Positions 1-9,367 of a DNA stretch of 64,000 nucleotides are shown piece by piece. Position numbers and translations under genes: made by a program. The DNA is from UBA4466 sp963925035 (GTDB taxonomy: Bacteria; Bacteroidota; Bacteroidia; Flavobacteriales_D; Crocinitomicaceae). The DNA lies in contig CAWUSK010000006.1 of assembly GCA_963925035.1 (NCBI GenBank), positions 54,229 to 118,228 of the forward strand, written 5' to 3'. Every line of letters starts with the position of its first letter. Position 1 is the stretch's first letter. The notes below the pieces were generated by a model. The model was not told the origin of the DNA. It saw only the letters and a list, made by a program, of their open reading frames with translations, and ran no database searches.

Positions 1-1751
1 AAACTGCTGACTTAGTAAACGATAAAAAGATTGACGGTATTTCTGATTTACGTGATGAATCTGATAGAAACGGAATGCGTATCGTTTACGAATTAAAAAG
101 AGACGCTATTCCTAATGTTGTGTTAAATAAATTATTTAAATATACACAGCTACAAACTTCATTCTCAGTAAACAATATCTGTCTTGTAAAAGGACGGCCT
201 GTATTACTGAACACGAAACAAATCATTGAGAATTTTGTTGAGTTTAGACATGAAGTTGTTGTAAGAAGAACAAAATTTGAATTACGTAAAGCTGAAGAAA
301 GAGCGCACATATTAGAAGGATTAATTATTGCTTCTGATAATATCGATGAAGTAATTAAAATGATTCGTGCTTCTAAAAGCCCAGACGAAGCAAGAGAGAA
401 ATTAAGCGACCGTTTTAAATTAAGCGACCTACAAGCTAGAGCAATCGTCGAAATGAGATTGCGTCACTTAACAGGACTTGAGCAAGATAAATTAAGAGCT
501 GAGTTTGATGAATTAATGGCATTAATCACAGACTTGAAAGATATTTTAGCAAACGAAGATCGTAGAATGGAAATCATCAAAAATGAGTTGATTGAAGTTC
601 GTGATAAATATGGTGATGCCAGAAGATCTGTAATTGAGTATTCAGCGAGCGAAATGCGAATTGAAGATTTAATCCCAGATGAGGAAGTTGTTGTAACAAT
701 ATCTCACGCTGGATACATCAAACGAACAAGTCTTGCTGAATACAAAGTTCAAAACCGTGGTGGAATGGGATCGAAAGGTTCAACTACACGTGACAAAGAC
801 TTCTTGGCAGAACTATTCGTAGCAACGAATCACAATTACTTATTGATATTTACAGAGAAAGGGAAATGTTTCTGGATGCGTGTCTTTGAAATCCCAGAAG
901 GAAGCAAAACAAGTAAAGGAAGAGCAATTCAAAATTTACTAAACATTGAGCAGGACGATATGATCAAGGCTTATGTGAAGGTGAAAGATTTGACTGATAA
1001 AGAATACGTTGAAAACAACTTCATCGTAATGGCAACGAAACAAGGTATTATCAAGAAAACATCTCTTGAAGCTTATTCTCGTCCAAGAACCAATGGAATT
1101 AACGCAATTACAATTCGTGAAAACGATGAATTATTAGAGGCGAAATTAACGAATGGTTCTAATGAGATTGTTTTAGCAACGACAAACGGTCGCGCAATTC
1201 GATTCAACGAAGAAAAAGTTCGTGGAATGGGAAGAAATGCAGCTGGTGTTAGAGGAGTTAAACTTGGTGATAAAAACGATGCTGTAATCGGAATGGTTTG
1301 CGTTGAAGACATCCACTCTACTATTCTTGTAGTTTCAGAGAAAGGATACGGAAAACGCACATACTTGAATGATCCAGAAGATGATGAGCCTGTTTACCGT
1401 GTTACAAATCGTGGTGGAAAAGGTGTCAAAACATTAAACGTTACTGAAAAAACAGGAAAATTACTTTCAATAAAAAATGTAACTGACGAAGAAGATTTGA
1501 TGATCATCACTAAATCTGGAGTTACAATTCGTATGCACATTGACGGAATTCGCACAATGGGTAGAGCTGCTCAAGGAGTTAAATTGATTAACTTAAAAGG
1601 AAGCGCAGAAATTGCTGCTGTTGCACGTGTACCAAGAAGTGAGGACGATGAAGAAGATGGTGAAGAAGGTTTAGAAGGGGAAAATACAAAGAACGAAGAA
1701 GGTGCATCAGAAGAAGATGGCACGAATATTGAAAATGATTCTGCGGAATAA
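1..1751 (+). CDS. gyrA: DNA gyrase subunit A, C-terminal part (5' end outside window)
   Basis: The reading frame is open from base 3, so the gene begins upstream of the window; the ATG at 75 is internal. What remains covers the end of the breakage-reunion domain (motif RDESDRNGMRIV, then the coiled-coil tower region with RRTKFELRKAEERAHILEGL) and the whole C-terminal DNA-wrapping beta-pinwheel. The GyrA-box reads QNRGGMG (about 750-770), a variant of QRRGGKG. Its presence and the complete pinwheel favour GyrA over ParC. The last 40 or so residues are an acidic Glu/Asp tail, as in other GyrA proteins. GyrA with GyrB introduces negative supercoils using ATP. Confidence 0.95.
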   Translation, partial: TADLVNDKKIDGISDLRDESDRNGMRIVYELKRDAIPNVVLNKLFKYTQLQTSFSVNNICLVKGRPVLLNTKQIIENFVEFRHEVVVRRTKFELRKAEERAHILEGLIIASDNIDEVIKMIRASKSPDEAREKLSDRFKLSDLQARAIVEMRLRHLTGLEQDKLRAEFDELMALITDLKDILANEDRRMEIIKNELIEVRDKYGDARRSVIEYSASEMRIEDLIPDEEVVVTISHAGYIKRTSLAEYKVQNRGGMGSKGSTTRDKDFLAELFVATNHNYLLIFTEKGKCFWMRVFEIPEGSKTSKGRAIQNLLNIEQDDMIKAYVKVKDLTDKEYVENNFIVMATKQGIIKKTSLEAYSRPRTNGINAITIRENDELLEAKLTNGSNEIVLATTNGRAIRFNEEKVRGMGRNAAGVRGVKLGDKNDAVIGMVCVEDIHSTILVVSEKGYGKRTYLNDPEDDEPVYRVTNRGGKGVKTLNVTEKTGKLLSIKNVTDEEDLMIITKSGVTIRMHIDGIRTMGRAAQGVKLINLKGSAEIAAVARVPRSEDDEEDGEEGLEGENTKNEEGASEEDGTNIENDSAE

Positions 1752-1773
1752 AAGAAAGTGACAACTTTCAATA

Positions 1774-1792
1774 TTCGAGCATTTAGCTCGAA
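1774..1792 (+). other. Small hairpin between gyrA and the TPR gene
   Basis: Seven-base perfect inverted repeat (TTCGAGC and GCTCGAA) around a five-base loop, 22 bases after the gyrA stop. No T-run follows, so it is not a standard intrinsic terminator; it could be an mRNA 3'-end stabiliser or a weak pause site. Confidence 0.35.
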
Positions 1793-1821
1793 AGCAAAGA
1801 ATTTAATAAATAATAACAACT

Positions 1822-3030
1822 ATGAATATTTCATTTAAAAACACTGCGCTGACACTTGGACTGTTTGCAGTAACAGGTATCGCATTTGGACAGAAGAAAA
1901 ATGAAACGAGTGCTGCAGTAGAATTTAAAAACAAATACATGACTAGTTTAATGAATGGTGATGTTGAAAACGCTAAAAAAGCATTGCTTGCGGCAAAGGA
2001 GTTTGTTGATTTAGCAGCTGCTCATGAAGAAACAAAAGACAGTCAAAAAACACTTTGGTTGAAAGGTGAAATTTACGCTAACTTTTTAGTAATTGGTATG
2101 CAATCAATGGACACTGCTTTTATCCGTAAAGGTGGTGATGACGCAATTGATATTTCTATCGCTGCATTTGACAAAGCTTACGACGCAGGTAACAAAATGA
2201 AGTCTGATGTTGAGGAATCTGTTTATCAAAAGATTGCTTTACTGAATCAGTTTGCAGGAATGACTTACAATGCAGAACAATATGAAGCTGCAGGTGAACT
2301 GTATGAAACTGAAGCAAAATACAGCGATGCAATTGATAAACTAGACAGCGCTGCAGTTTTCAATGCTTCTTTATGTTACGAGAAAGCTCAAAAATACGAG
2401 AAAGCAGCTATAGGCTATGAAAGATTAGCAGCTGTAAATTACAGAGGAACAACTTCTGCAATTTTAGCTTCAAGCGCATATCGTAAAGCTGGAAACCTTG
2501 ATAAAGCAAAAGCAATCATCAACGAAGCTCGTAAAACCAACCAAAGTGACAAAGAGTTACTTTTAGAATTGGTAAACACAAACATCGATGCTGGAGATGC
2601 TGCAGGAGCTGAAAAAGCACTTGCTGATGCAATTAAGACTGATCCGAACAACAAACAATTGCACTATACGATTGGTACAATTTACATCGATTTAAAAGAA
2701 AACGAAAAGGCAGAAACAGCATTAAACAAAGCATTGGAAATTGATCCTAATTATGCTGACGCTCAATACCAATTAGGCGCACATCTTGTAACATGGGCGG
2801 GAGACTTAAAGCTTCAAGCTGATCAAATGCCTTTTGGAGATGCAAATTACAACAAAGTAAAGCAACAAAGTGGTGAAGTATTTGAAAGGGCATTAATTCC
2901 ACTTGAGAAGTACATTGTTAACTTCCCTGAAGACAAGGCCGTTTTAACAATTTTATTCCAACTTCAACGTAATCTTGGAAACTCAGAAAAAGCATTGGAA
3001 TACAAAAAACGTGCTGACGCAATTAAGTAA
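1822..3030 (+). CDS. Exported tetratricopeptide-repeat protein
   Basis: 402 residues. An N-terminal signal peptide (hydrophobic stretch about residues 8-23, ending AFGQ) indicates export, probably to the periplasm. The rest is alpha-helical with TPR-like repeats; the clearest are about residues 180-240 and 265-320, with the typical pattern A..LG.....E.A...L.KALE.DPNYADA. TPR proteins are protein-interaction scaffolds and no catalytic motif is visible. It lies 70 bases after gyrA in the same direction and may share its transcript. The specific partner cannot be told from the sequence. Confidence 0.8.
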   Translation: MNISFKNTALTLGLFAVTGIAFGQKKNETSAAVEFKNKYMTSLMNGDVENAKKALLAAKEFVDLAAAHEETKDSQKTLWLKGEIYANFLVIGMQSMDTAFIRKGGDDAIDISIAAFDKAYDAGNKMKSDVEESVYQKIALLNQFAGMTYNAEQYEAAGELYETEAKYSDAIDKLDSAAVFNASLCYEKAQKYEKAAIGYERLAAVNYRGTTSAILASSAYRKAGNLDKAKAIINEARKTNQSDKELLLELVNTNIDAGDAAGAEKALADAIKTDPNNKQLHYTIGTIYIDLKENEKAETALNKALEIDPNYADAQYQLGAHLVTWAGDLKLQADQMPFGDANYNKVKQQSGEVFERALIPLEKYIVNFPEDKAVLTILFQLQRNLGNSEKALEYKKRADAIK

Positions 3031-3094
3031 TCTAAACTTAAACATACTAAATTCAGTACTCCATTGAGGAATAGCGGATTTTTTCATCGTAACA

Positions 3095-3124
3095 ATTGAT
3101 TCTCAATTAAAAACAGTATCTTTG
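3095..3124 (+). promoter_or_regulatory. Bacteroidota-type promoter for rpsA
   Basis: The -7 element TATCTTTG (3117-3124) fits TAnnTTTG exactly. An upstream ATTG (3095-3098) is 18 bases away, close to the TTTG -33 consensus and its usual 19-base spacing. Transcription would begin near 3130, giving a leader of about 110 bases before rpsA. Confidence 0.6.
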
Positions 3125-3241
3125 CACTCCTGTATGACATGAGTTCATTCAGTATAAAGGTCACTAACCTAGTAAATTGTGACATTTTATTTATTTCTTT
3201 CGAGGTTTTAGGTTACTCGGAATACAAATTTTAAAGCCAAA

Positions 3242-5044
3242 ATGGCAAAAGAAACACAAATGCAGGGAACTGCAGAATTTGACTGGGATGCATTAGCATT
3301 AGACGGTTATTCAAAAGTAGAACGTTCAGAATTATCTGATAAGTACGAAACTACTTTAAACGCAGTTGCTGAAAGAGAAGTAATTGTAGGAACAGTAATC
3401 GCTTTAAACAAAAAAGAGGTTGTTGTAAACATCGGATCTAAATCTGAAGGAATCATTCCAACGAGTGAATTCCGTTACAATCCAGATTTAAAAGTTGGTG
3501 ACAATGTTGATGTTTATGTTGAAACACAAGAAGACAAATATGGTCAACTTGTAGTGTCTCATAGAATCGCACGTGTACACAGTGCTTGGATTAAAGTAAA
3601 TGATGTATTAGCGACAGGAGAAATCATTACAGGCTTTGTTAAATGCAGAACTAAAGGTGGACTTATTGTTGACGTATTTGGTTTAGAAGCATTCTTACCA
3701 GGTTCTCAAATTGACGTTAAGCCAATTCGTGATTATGATGTTTATGTAGGTAAAAACATGGAGTTCAAAGTTGTTAAAATCAACCAAGAATTTAAAAATG
3801 TCGTTGTATCTCACAAAGCTCTTATCGAAGCTGAGCTTGAAGAACAAAAGAAACAAATTATCTCTGGTCTTGAAAAAGGTCAAGTATTGGAAGGAACAGT
3901 TAAAAACATTACGTCATACGGTGTATTCATCGATCTTGGAGGTGTTGACGGACTTGTTCATATCACTGATTTATCTTGGGGACGTGTTAACCACCCAGAA
4001 GAAATCGTTGAGTTAGATCAAAAATTAAACGTTGTAATCTTAGATTTCGATAACGATAAGAAAAGAATTGCATTAGGCTTAAAACAATTACAAGCTCATC
4101 CTTGGGATGCACTTAGCACTGAAATTAACGTTGGTGACAAAGTGAAAGGTAAAGTTGTTGTTATGGCTGATTACGGTGCTTTCGTTGAAATAGCTGCTGG
4201 AGTTGAAGGATTGATTCACGTTTCAGAAATGAGCTGGTCACAACACTTACGTTCTGCACAAGATTTCTTAAATGTTGGAGATGAAGTTGAAGCTGTTGTT
4301 TTAACTTTAGATAGAGAAGAGCGTAAAATGTCATTAGGCATCAAACAATTGATGCCAGATCCATGGGAAGCAATTGAAGGTAAATACGCAGTTGGAACTA
4401 AGCACACAGCTAAAGTTCGTAACTTCACTAACTTCGGTGTTTTCGTTGAGTTGGAAGAAGGAGTTGATGGTTTAATCCACATTTCTGACCTCTCATGGCA
4501 AAAGAAAATCAAACACCCATCAGAATTCTGTAAGGTAGATGATCAAATGGATGTTACTGTATTAGAAATAGATAGAGAAAGCCGTCGTATTTCTTTAGGT
4601 CACAAACAATTAGAAGAAAACCCATGGGAAGTATTTGAATCTACATTTACTGAAGGTTCAACTCACCAAGGAACAATCGTTGAAAACAAAGACAAATCTG
4701 GAATCGTTTCTTTACCTTATGGTTTAGAAGGAATTTGTCCAGCACGTCACATGAGAAAAGCTGATGGAGCAAACGCGGAAGTGGATGAGACATTAGATTT
4801 CGTTGTAATTGAATTCAACAAAGATGCACGTAAGATTGTTGTTTCTCATACAAGTACTTTCGAGGAACAAGAAGACAACAAGCCATCAGGTGGATCAACT
4901 AGAGAGAAATCTAAAGGTGGATCTTTTAAAGGTGGATCATCTAACAATGCTGTAAACAATCTAAACCAAGGAAATGAAAAATCTACCTTAGGTGATTTGG
5001 ATGCTTTGGCTGCATTAAAAGAAAAAATGGAGAAAGGTAAATAA
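3242..5044 (+). CDS. rpsA: 30S ribosomal protein S1
   Basis: 600 residues with six consecutive S1 (OB-fold) RNA-binding domains, starting at about residues 48, 127, 216, 301, 388 and 475. Domains 3 to 5 are the most canonical (G.V..I..YGVF.DLGGVDGLVHI.DLSW). The last 60 residues are low-complexity Gly/Ser/Lys/Asn. S1 recruits and unfolds mRNA on the 30S subunit. This matters in Bacteroidota, which rarely use Shine-Dalgarno pairing. It is a single-gene unit with its own promoter upstream and an intrinsic terminator just after the stop. Confidence 0.96.
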   Translation: MAKETQMQGTAEFDWDALALDGYSKVERSELSDKYETTLNAVAEREVIVGTVIALNKKEVVVNIGSKSEGIIPTSEFRYNPDLKVGDNVDVYVETQEDKYGQLVVSHRIARVHSAWIKVNDVLATGEIITGFVKCRTKGGLIVDVFGLEAFLPGSQIDVKPIRDYDVYVGKNMEFKVVKINQEFKNVVVSHKALIEAELEEQKKQIISGLEKGQVLEGTVKNITSYGVFIDLGGVDGLVHITDLSWGRVNHPEEIVELDQKLNVVILDFDNDKKRIALGLKQLQAHPWDALSTEINVGDKVKGKVVVMADYGAFVEIAAGVEGLIHVSEMSWSQHLRSAQDFLNVGDEVEAVVLTLDREERKMSLGIKQLMPDPWEAIEGKYAVGTKHTAKVRNFTNFGVFVELEEGVDGLIHISDLSWQKKIKHPSEFCKVDDQMDVTVLEIDRESRRISLGHKQLEENPWEVFESTFTEGSTHQGTIVENKDKSGIVSLPYGLEGICPARHMRKADGANAEVDETLDFVVIEFNKDARKIVVSHTSTFEEQEDNKPSGGSTREKSKGGSFKGGSSNNAVNNLNQGNEKSTLGDLDALAALKEKMEKGK

Positions 5045-5066
5045 TCCATCTTTATTAAAATATAAA

Positions 5067-5098
5067 AGGGCTTTAGGAAACTAAAGCTCTTTTTTTTT
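5067..5098 (+). terminator. Intrinsic terminator of rpsA
   Basis: Ten-base stem (AGGGCTTTAG and CTAAAGCTCT, with a G-T pair) closed by a GAAA tetraloop and followed by a run of eight or more T, 22 bases after the rpsA stop codon. Confidence 0.9.
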
Positions 5099-5515
5099 GT
5101 TTACAATCATTCCAAATCAGTTTAACTGAAATTTTTCACTTTATTGGTCTAAGAAATTCAACTGTAAATATTAATGTTACCAATGCAGCTGTTGTTGATC
5201 CATTAAAGAAAATATTAATTATTATCACAACGCAGCCAATTTTCCCTGGAAATGTGTTCAATCTGAATAACATGAAATATAGAAGTCGCTATGTATTCGT
5301 TGACGCAGAAGCAAATAAAAGTTTCAACTATATGCACCCTGGCTCATATTATGTGAACGCAATTTAAAAAAAAATATTAAAGGCGATTTCAATTTTTCAT
5401 CTGGCGACTGCATGAACTTTCCTTTTGATGTTCCACTAGCTATTACCAATCAAGGAAGCACTTCTGTACATGTCAACAATGAATTATCCAATTCCTTGAA
5501 TCAAGAACTACAAGA
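5077..5515 (+). pseudogene. Remnant of an exported or surface protein gene, 5' lost and frameshifted
   Basis: From 5077 to 5364 one frame is open without a usable start, and reads like a beta-sandwich protein (TVNINVTNAAVVDP..., later FNYMHPGSYYVNAI). It hits TAA at 5365-5367 inside a run of nine A. The neighbouring frame then continues sensibly (KGDFNFSSGDCMNFPFDVP, later ITNQGSTSVHVNN). Read together, they resemble one protein with a segment of the type YYVNAIYDKNGDG. This is the 3' end of a gene that has lost its start and shifted frame in the A-run. The family is not identified. It ends against the convergent selO gene, and otherwise the 450-base gap is empty. Confidence 0.5.
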
Positions 5516-7069
5516 CAGCATTGAACAACCTACTTTATCGTTTGCCCAATCGGGACGTTTAGCAAACCATTTTTGCATTTCAAGTTGTTCATCGTATGGT
5601 TTTTTTAGCATTTGGTATAATTCATCAAAAACTGAATAATCACCTTTATCAGCTGCATCTATCGCCAATTGAGCCATGTAATTTCGCAATACATATTTTG
5701 GATTGATAACCTGCATTCTTACGATTCTTTCGGTAGAAGGAATTCCCTCAAGCACAATACGCTCAGCATAGTTGCTCAACCATTTCTTCCACTCCTCTAT
5801 TTTAGAGCCAATTTCATTGTTCGATAAATAGGAATCCTTTGCAATTTGAACAGTGAATTCAGTTGGGTTTTCCGCATCAAGTTGGCTTAAATTTCGAAAA
5901 AACAAAGTCATATCAACCTCTGACTTGGTTAATAAGACTTGTAAATCGTTTATCAACTTTTTATCACCATCTTTTACTGTGAAAACACCAATTTTAGACA
6001 ACATCATACTTAAATACTCGTCTCGAAAACCGTCTTGATACTCTTTCAGAATTGCCTCCAATGGTGCAGCTACATCAATCAATGGATAAATTGCATTTGC
6101 TAAACGCGTTAAATTCCACATGCCAATAGAAGGCTGATTTCCAAAACGATATCTTCTGTTTTCTGCATCTGTCGTGTTCGGTGTCCAATCAGGATTGTAG
6201 TCTTCTAACCAACCGTATGGCCCGTAATCTATCGTTAAACCAAGAATAGAAAGATTGTCCGTATTCATTACGCCATGCACAAACCCAACACGTTGCCAAT
6301 CAAGAATCATTTGTTTTGTCGCATGAACCACTTCCTTGAAAAAAGTCAAATACGTTTCTTTTGAAGGAGAACCTAGGTGCGCATAAAAATGATTAATCGT
6401 GTAATCAATCAGTTCTTTTAATGTTTTATGGTCTCCTCTTGATGCTAATATTTCAAAATTTCCGAAGCGAATAAACGATGGTGCAACGCGACAAACAATA
6501 GCGCCTTTTTCTTCAGCTGGATTCCCATTGTACAAAACATCTCGTACTACCGAATCACCAGAAAGAGACAAGGACAAAGCTCTCGTGGTTGCAACTCCAA
6601 GATGAAACATCGCCTCACTGCACAAATATTCACGAATCGACGAACGCAACACAGCAAATCCATCTGCCCCGCGAGAATATGGCGTCTGCCCTACTCCTTT
6701 CAATTGTAAAACCCATAGTTTAGAATTCACTTCAACTTCAGCAATGTTAATCGCTCTTCCATCCCCTAGCTGTCCTGCCCAATTTCCGAACTGATGTCCT
6801 CCATAACACATTGCATATGGTTTGAAATTTGGAAAAGATTTATTACCTGTGACTATCTCTAAAAATTCTTTTGAATCAACGTTTGTTATTTCCAATTCTT
6901 TCACCATCTCAGGTGATGCGTGAATTAAAGAGGGATTTGAAGTTTTAGTCGGCTCAACATATGAAAAACATGCATTCTCAACTTGCCTTCTTTCAGAACC
7001 TTCAATTGGGTCCGCAGGAAGTTCGCTACTAAAAGAATTCTTGATTTTAAGTTCTGATATTTTTGACAT
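5501..7069 (-). CDS. selO: Protein adenylyltransferase SelO (YdiU family)
   Basis: 522 residues, full length for the bacterial SelO family. SelO is a pseudokinase-fold enzyme that transfers AMP from ATP to Ser, Thr or Tyr residues of proteins. Recognisable segments are YAMCYGGHQFGNWAGQLGDG (glycine-rich nucleotide-binding region), LQLKGVGQTPYSRGADG (conserved lysine), the catalytic region VHGVMNTDNLSILG, and TIDYGPYGWLEDY. The C-terminus ends GCSMLSCSS, matching the Cys-rich tail where eukaryotic members carry selenocysteine; here the codon is ordinary Cys. The start abuts the proC stop, so the two genes are probably co-transcribed. Confidence 0.93.
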   Translation of the reverse strand: MSKISELKIKNSFSSELPADPIEGSERRQVENACFSYVEPTKTSNPSLIHASPEMVKELEITNVDSKEFLEIVTGNKSFPNFKPYAMCYGGHQFGNWAGQLGDGRAINIAEVEVNSKLWVLQLKGVGQTPYSRGADGFAVLRSSIREYLCSEAMFHLGVATTRALSLSLSGDSVVRDVLYNGNPAEEKGAIVCRVAPSFIRFGNFEILASRGDHKTLKELIDYTINHFYAHLGSPSKETYLTFFKEVVHATKQMILDWQRVGFVHGVMNTDNLSILGLTIDYGPYGWLEDYNPDWTPNTTDAENRRYRFGNQPSIGMWNLTRLANAIYPLIDVAAPLEAILKEYQDGFRDEYLSMMLSKIGVFTVKDGDKKLINDLQVLLTKSEVDMTLFFRNLSQLDAENPTEFTVQIAKDSYLSNNEIGSKIEEWKKWLSNYAERIVLEGIPSTERIVRMQVINPKYVLRNYMAQLAIDAADKGDYSVFDELYQMLKKPYDEQLEMQKWFAKRPDWANDKVGCSMLSCSS

Positions 7070-7861
7070 TTACTTTTCGATTTTATCAAATGAGGCTACC
7101 AAGCCTTTAATCAATGAAGAACTGAATCCGTTGTGTTCCATTTCATTCAAACCAACAATTGTACAACCTTTTGGTGTGGTAACCTTATCAATTTCGTATT
7201 CTGGATGTTGTTTGTTTTCTATCAGTAACTCAGAAGCTCCTTTCACAGTTTGTGCAACAATAGTACTTGCCGTTTTCGCATCAAAACCAATTTGAATTCC
7301 ACCTTGTATCATGGCACGAATGAAACGCAAAACATAGGCAATCCCGCAGGCACCAAGCACTGTAGCGGACTCCATCAAACTTTCGTCAATGTATATCGTT
7401 TTTCCGATAGCGTCGAAAATGGATATCACTTCTTCTTTCTTAACTTCATTCTTTTCATCGGTGCAAATGCATGTCATAGATTCGCTTACACCTGCTCCAG
7501 TATTCGGCATAGCTCGGAAAACAGAAGCTTTTTCTCCAATTACTGAGCGGATTTCATCAATCGTAATTCCGGTAGCTAAAGAAACGATGGAGTGATTTTT
7601 AGTAATTTCATCCTTTAACTCGCCTAATACTTCTAAAATATTGAAAGGCTTCAATGCAACGATAATTATTTCCGATGCACGAATCGCTTTTGCGTTATCA
7701 GATGAAACAGTAACATTGGGAGAATTGATTTGAGATAAATCAGTAACATTTCTTTTCGTAGCAAAAATAGATCTGCTTTTAAACGATTCATGATTCATTA
7801 ACCCATTAAGAATTGACATTCCTAAATTTCCACACCCAATTATTGCAATTTTCCCGTTCAT
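7070..7861 (-). CDS. proC: Pyrroline-5-carboxylate reductase
   Basis: 263 residues, normal length for the family. The N-terminal Rossmann motif (IAIIGCGNLGMSILNG) binds NAD(P)H. The central segment FRAMPNTGAGVSESMT and the C-terminal helical dimerisation domain (PKGCTIVGLNEMEHNGF) correspond to the conserved P5CR motifs. It catalyses the last step of proline synthesis. It is the first gene of the short proC-selO unit, with no bases between the two genes. Confidence 0.93.
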   Translation of the reverse strand: MNGKIAIIGCGNLGMSILNGLMNHESFKSRSIFATKRNVTDLSQINSPNVTVSSDNAKAIRASEIIIVALKPFNILEVLGELKDEITKNHSIVSLATGITIDEIRSVIGEKASVFRAMPNTGAGVSESMTCICTDEKNEVKKEEVISIFDAIGKTIYIDESLMESATVLGACGIAYVLRFIRAMIQGGIQIGFDAKTASTIVAQTVKGASELLIENKQHPEYEIDKVTTPKGCTIVGLNEMEHNGFSSSLIKGLVASFDKIEK

Positions 7862-7915
7862 TTTGATTAAATAAAGAATTGAGCAACAAAGGTCTAAATT
7901 AATTCCTAATTCTAT

Positions 7916-9280
7916 CTAATCTTGAACGGTAGATTCAATAAGATTTGCGCTTCCGAACGAATATGGCAAACGTTCCATGTACAAATACTTCTTTTGGGGC
8001 GATTCGAAAGGGCGATAAATGTAATATACGAAGTTATTGTGAATGGCTATTTTTTCTACAAAACGGTATTCCAACTTCACTTGCTCGGTAATTTCGCCTG
8101 TTTTTGTGTCAATTCGACCAAGGTATGAAAATCCAGCGCGATCGAACAAAGCATAAATCTCACCGGTTTGACTGTCTTGAATCAATTCGCTTTCCCACCC
8201 TGTTTTTCGTTTATCATAATGGTGATAAATTGAAACGCTGTCCAAAGGTTCGCCTAAATCATCGTAAGTCCTCAATTTGTCTTTGTAATAGTCGAATACA
8301 AAAAGTGAATCGTTTCGGTGAAATAATGGCGCGTAAAGTTCTTTGTAATAAGGCGATTGTGTAAAATAATTGGCACCGACATAAATTTCCGCATCAATTC
8401 CCGTTTGAAGCTCTAAGTTTTTAGCCCATAATTTAGTCCGCACATCCACCCACTTGTATTCAGAACGGTACAATTCCAACATTAAATCATCCTTTATCTC
8501 CAAAATTTTTGTGTACGAAGAATCGATTTGGTCATAAGTAAAATAATCGAATGCCGGATAATCTTTGTTGAAATTGGAGAAGTACAATTTTGTTTTGTTC
8601 GTGTCTAAAATTGGCGCTAAATACTTCATGAAATATGCTTTATCAATTGTACTCAAGGAAATATCATTATTATTCAATATTACTCCGTACACGTTTTTAT
8701 CACAGACGATATGAGGGTTCTTTCTATAATCTAACACTAATTCTTCAGCGACATCTGGAACAGAAAATCGTCTTTTCATATTTATCCCGTCGTAAACGAC
8801 TAGTTCGTTACCTTTACTCAACCGTTTTGTATAAGTCAAGAGTAGCATTTCACCAGATTTGAGCACTTCAAAATCTGCAACAGACAGCTGATTCGATTTA
8901 AAGTAAACCGTTGGGAATCCTGGAGCTGCAACCACTATTTCATCTTGATTCTGCACTCGAATAAATTCCATTTGAAACTGATATGTAATTGTATCTTGAA
9001 TATTCGTTGTTGAAACTTTACGTTTCGCAGTAATCTCATTAAATTTAAAGTGTGTTGCATTAAAACTGAACGATTGTCCAACCTTGGCATTGAAATATAC
9101 TTTCCCTATTCTATTCGAAGAAAGTTCCATTTTTATCGTATCTATTTCCATTTGGACATTCACATTCTGAATTCCCACTCCGTCTTGTTTATCATTCAAT
9201 TGAATACAAACAACCACAGAATCTTGTCCAAGTAGAGTAATTGAGAAACAAAGCGATAAGAAAAGGAATATGACTTTCAT
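7916..9280 (-). CDS. Exported protein of unknown function, possible beta-propeller
   Basis: 454 residues from the preferred ATG at 9280, which opens a clear signal peptide (MKVIFLFLSLCFSITLLGQ). An ATG 33 bases upstream lies on the U-tract of the mdh terminator and is unlikely to be used. After the signal, residues 20-90 look like a carboxypeptidase-regulatory-like beta-sandwich. The remainder is beta-rich with repeated blade-like stretches (for example SVSIYHHYDKRKTG, YALFDRAGFSYLGRIDTKTG), suggesting a propeller. I do not recognise the family. It stands between mdh and proC as its own unit. Confidence 0.7.
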   Translation of the reverse strand: MKVIFLFLSLCFSITLLGQDSVVVCIQLNDKQDGVGIQNVNVQMEIDTIKMELSSNRIGKVYFNAKVGQSFSFNATHFKFNEITAKRKVSTTNIQDTITYQFQMEFIRVQNQDEIVVAAPGFPTVYFKSNQLSVADFEVLKSGEMLLLTYTKRLSKGNELVVYDGINMKRRFSVPDVAEELVLDYRKNPHIVCDKNVYGVILNNNDISLSTIDKAYFMKYLAPILDTNKTKLYFSNFNKDYPAFDYFTYDQIDSSYTKILEIKDDLMLELYRSEYKWVDVRTKLWAKNLELQTGIDAEIYVGANYFTQSPYYKELYAPLFHRNDSLFVFDYYKDKLRTYDDLGEPLDSVSIYHHYDKRKTGWESELIQDSQTGEIYALFDRAGFSYLGRIDTKTGEITEQVKLEYRFVEKIAIHNNFVYYIYRPFESPQKKYLYMERLPYSFGSANLIESTVQD

Positions 9281-9313
9281 ACTATATAGATGCACTAAAC
9301 TAAAAATTTCCAT

Positions 9314-9346
9314 AAAAAAAACGCTCGAATAAAAATCCGAGCGTTT
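9314..9346 (-). terminator. Intrinsic terminator of mdh
   Basis: Nine-base perfect stem (AAACGCTCG at 9319-9327 and CGAGCGTTT at 9338-9346), followed in the minus direction by a run of T (A-run at 9314-9321 on the plus strand). It lies 22 bases after the mdh stop. Confidence 0.85.
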
Positions 9347-9367
9347 AATATAAAGTTAAAACGAAAC

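Noticed and set aside
3771..4016. 81-codon ORF inside rpsA
   Set aside because: Out-of-frame shadow of the well-supported S1 gene; its composition is Lys/Leu-rich with no family features.
9281..9313. Upstream ATG (9313) as the start of the unknown exported protein
   Set aside because: It overlaps the T-run of the mdh terminator, and the downstream ATG at 9280 opens a proper signal peptide.
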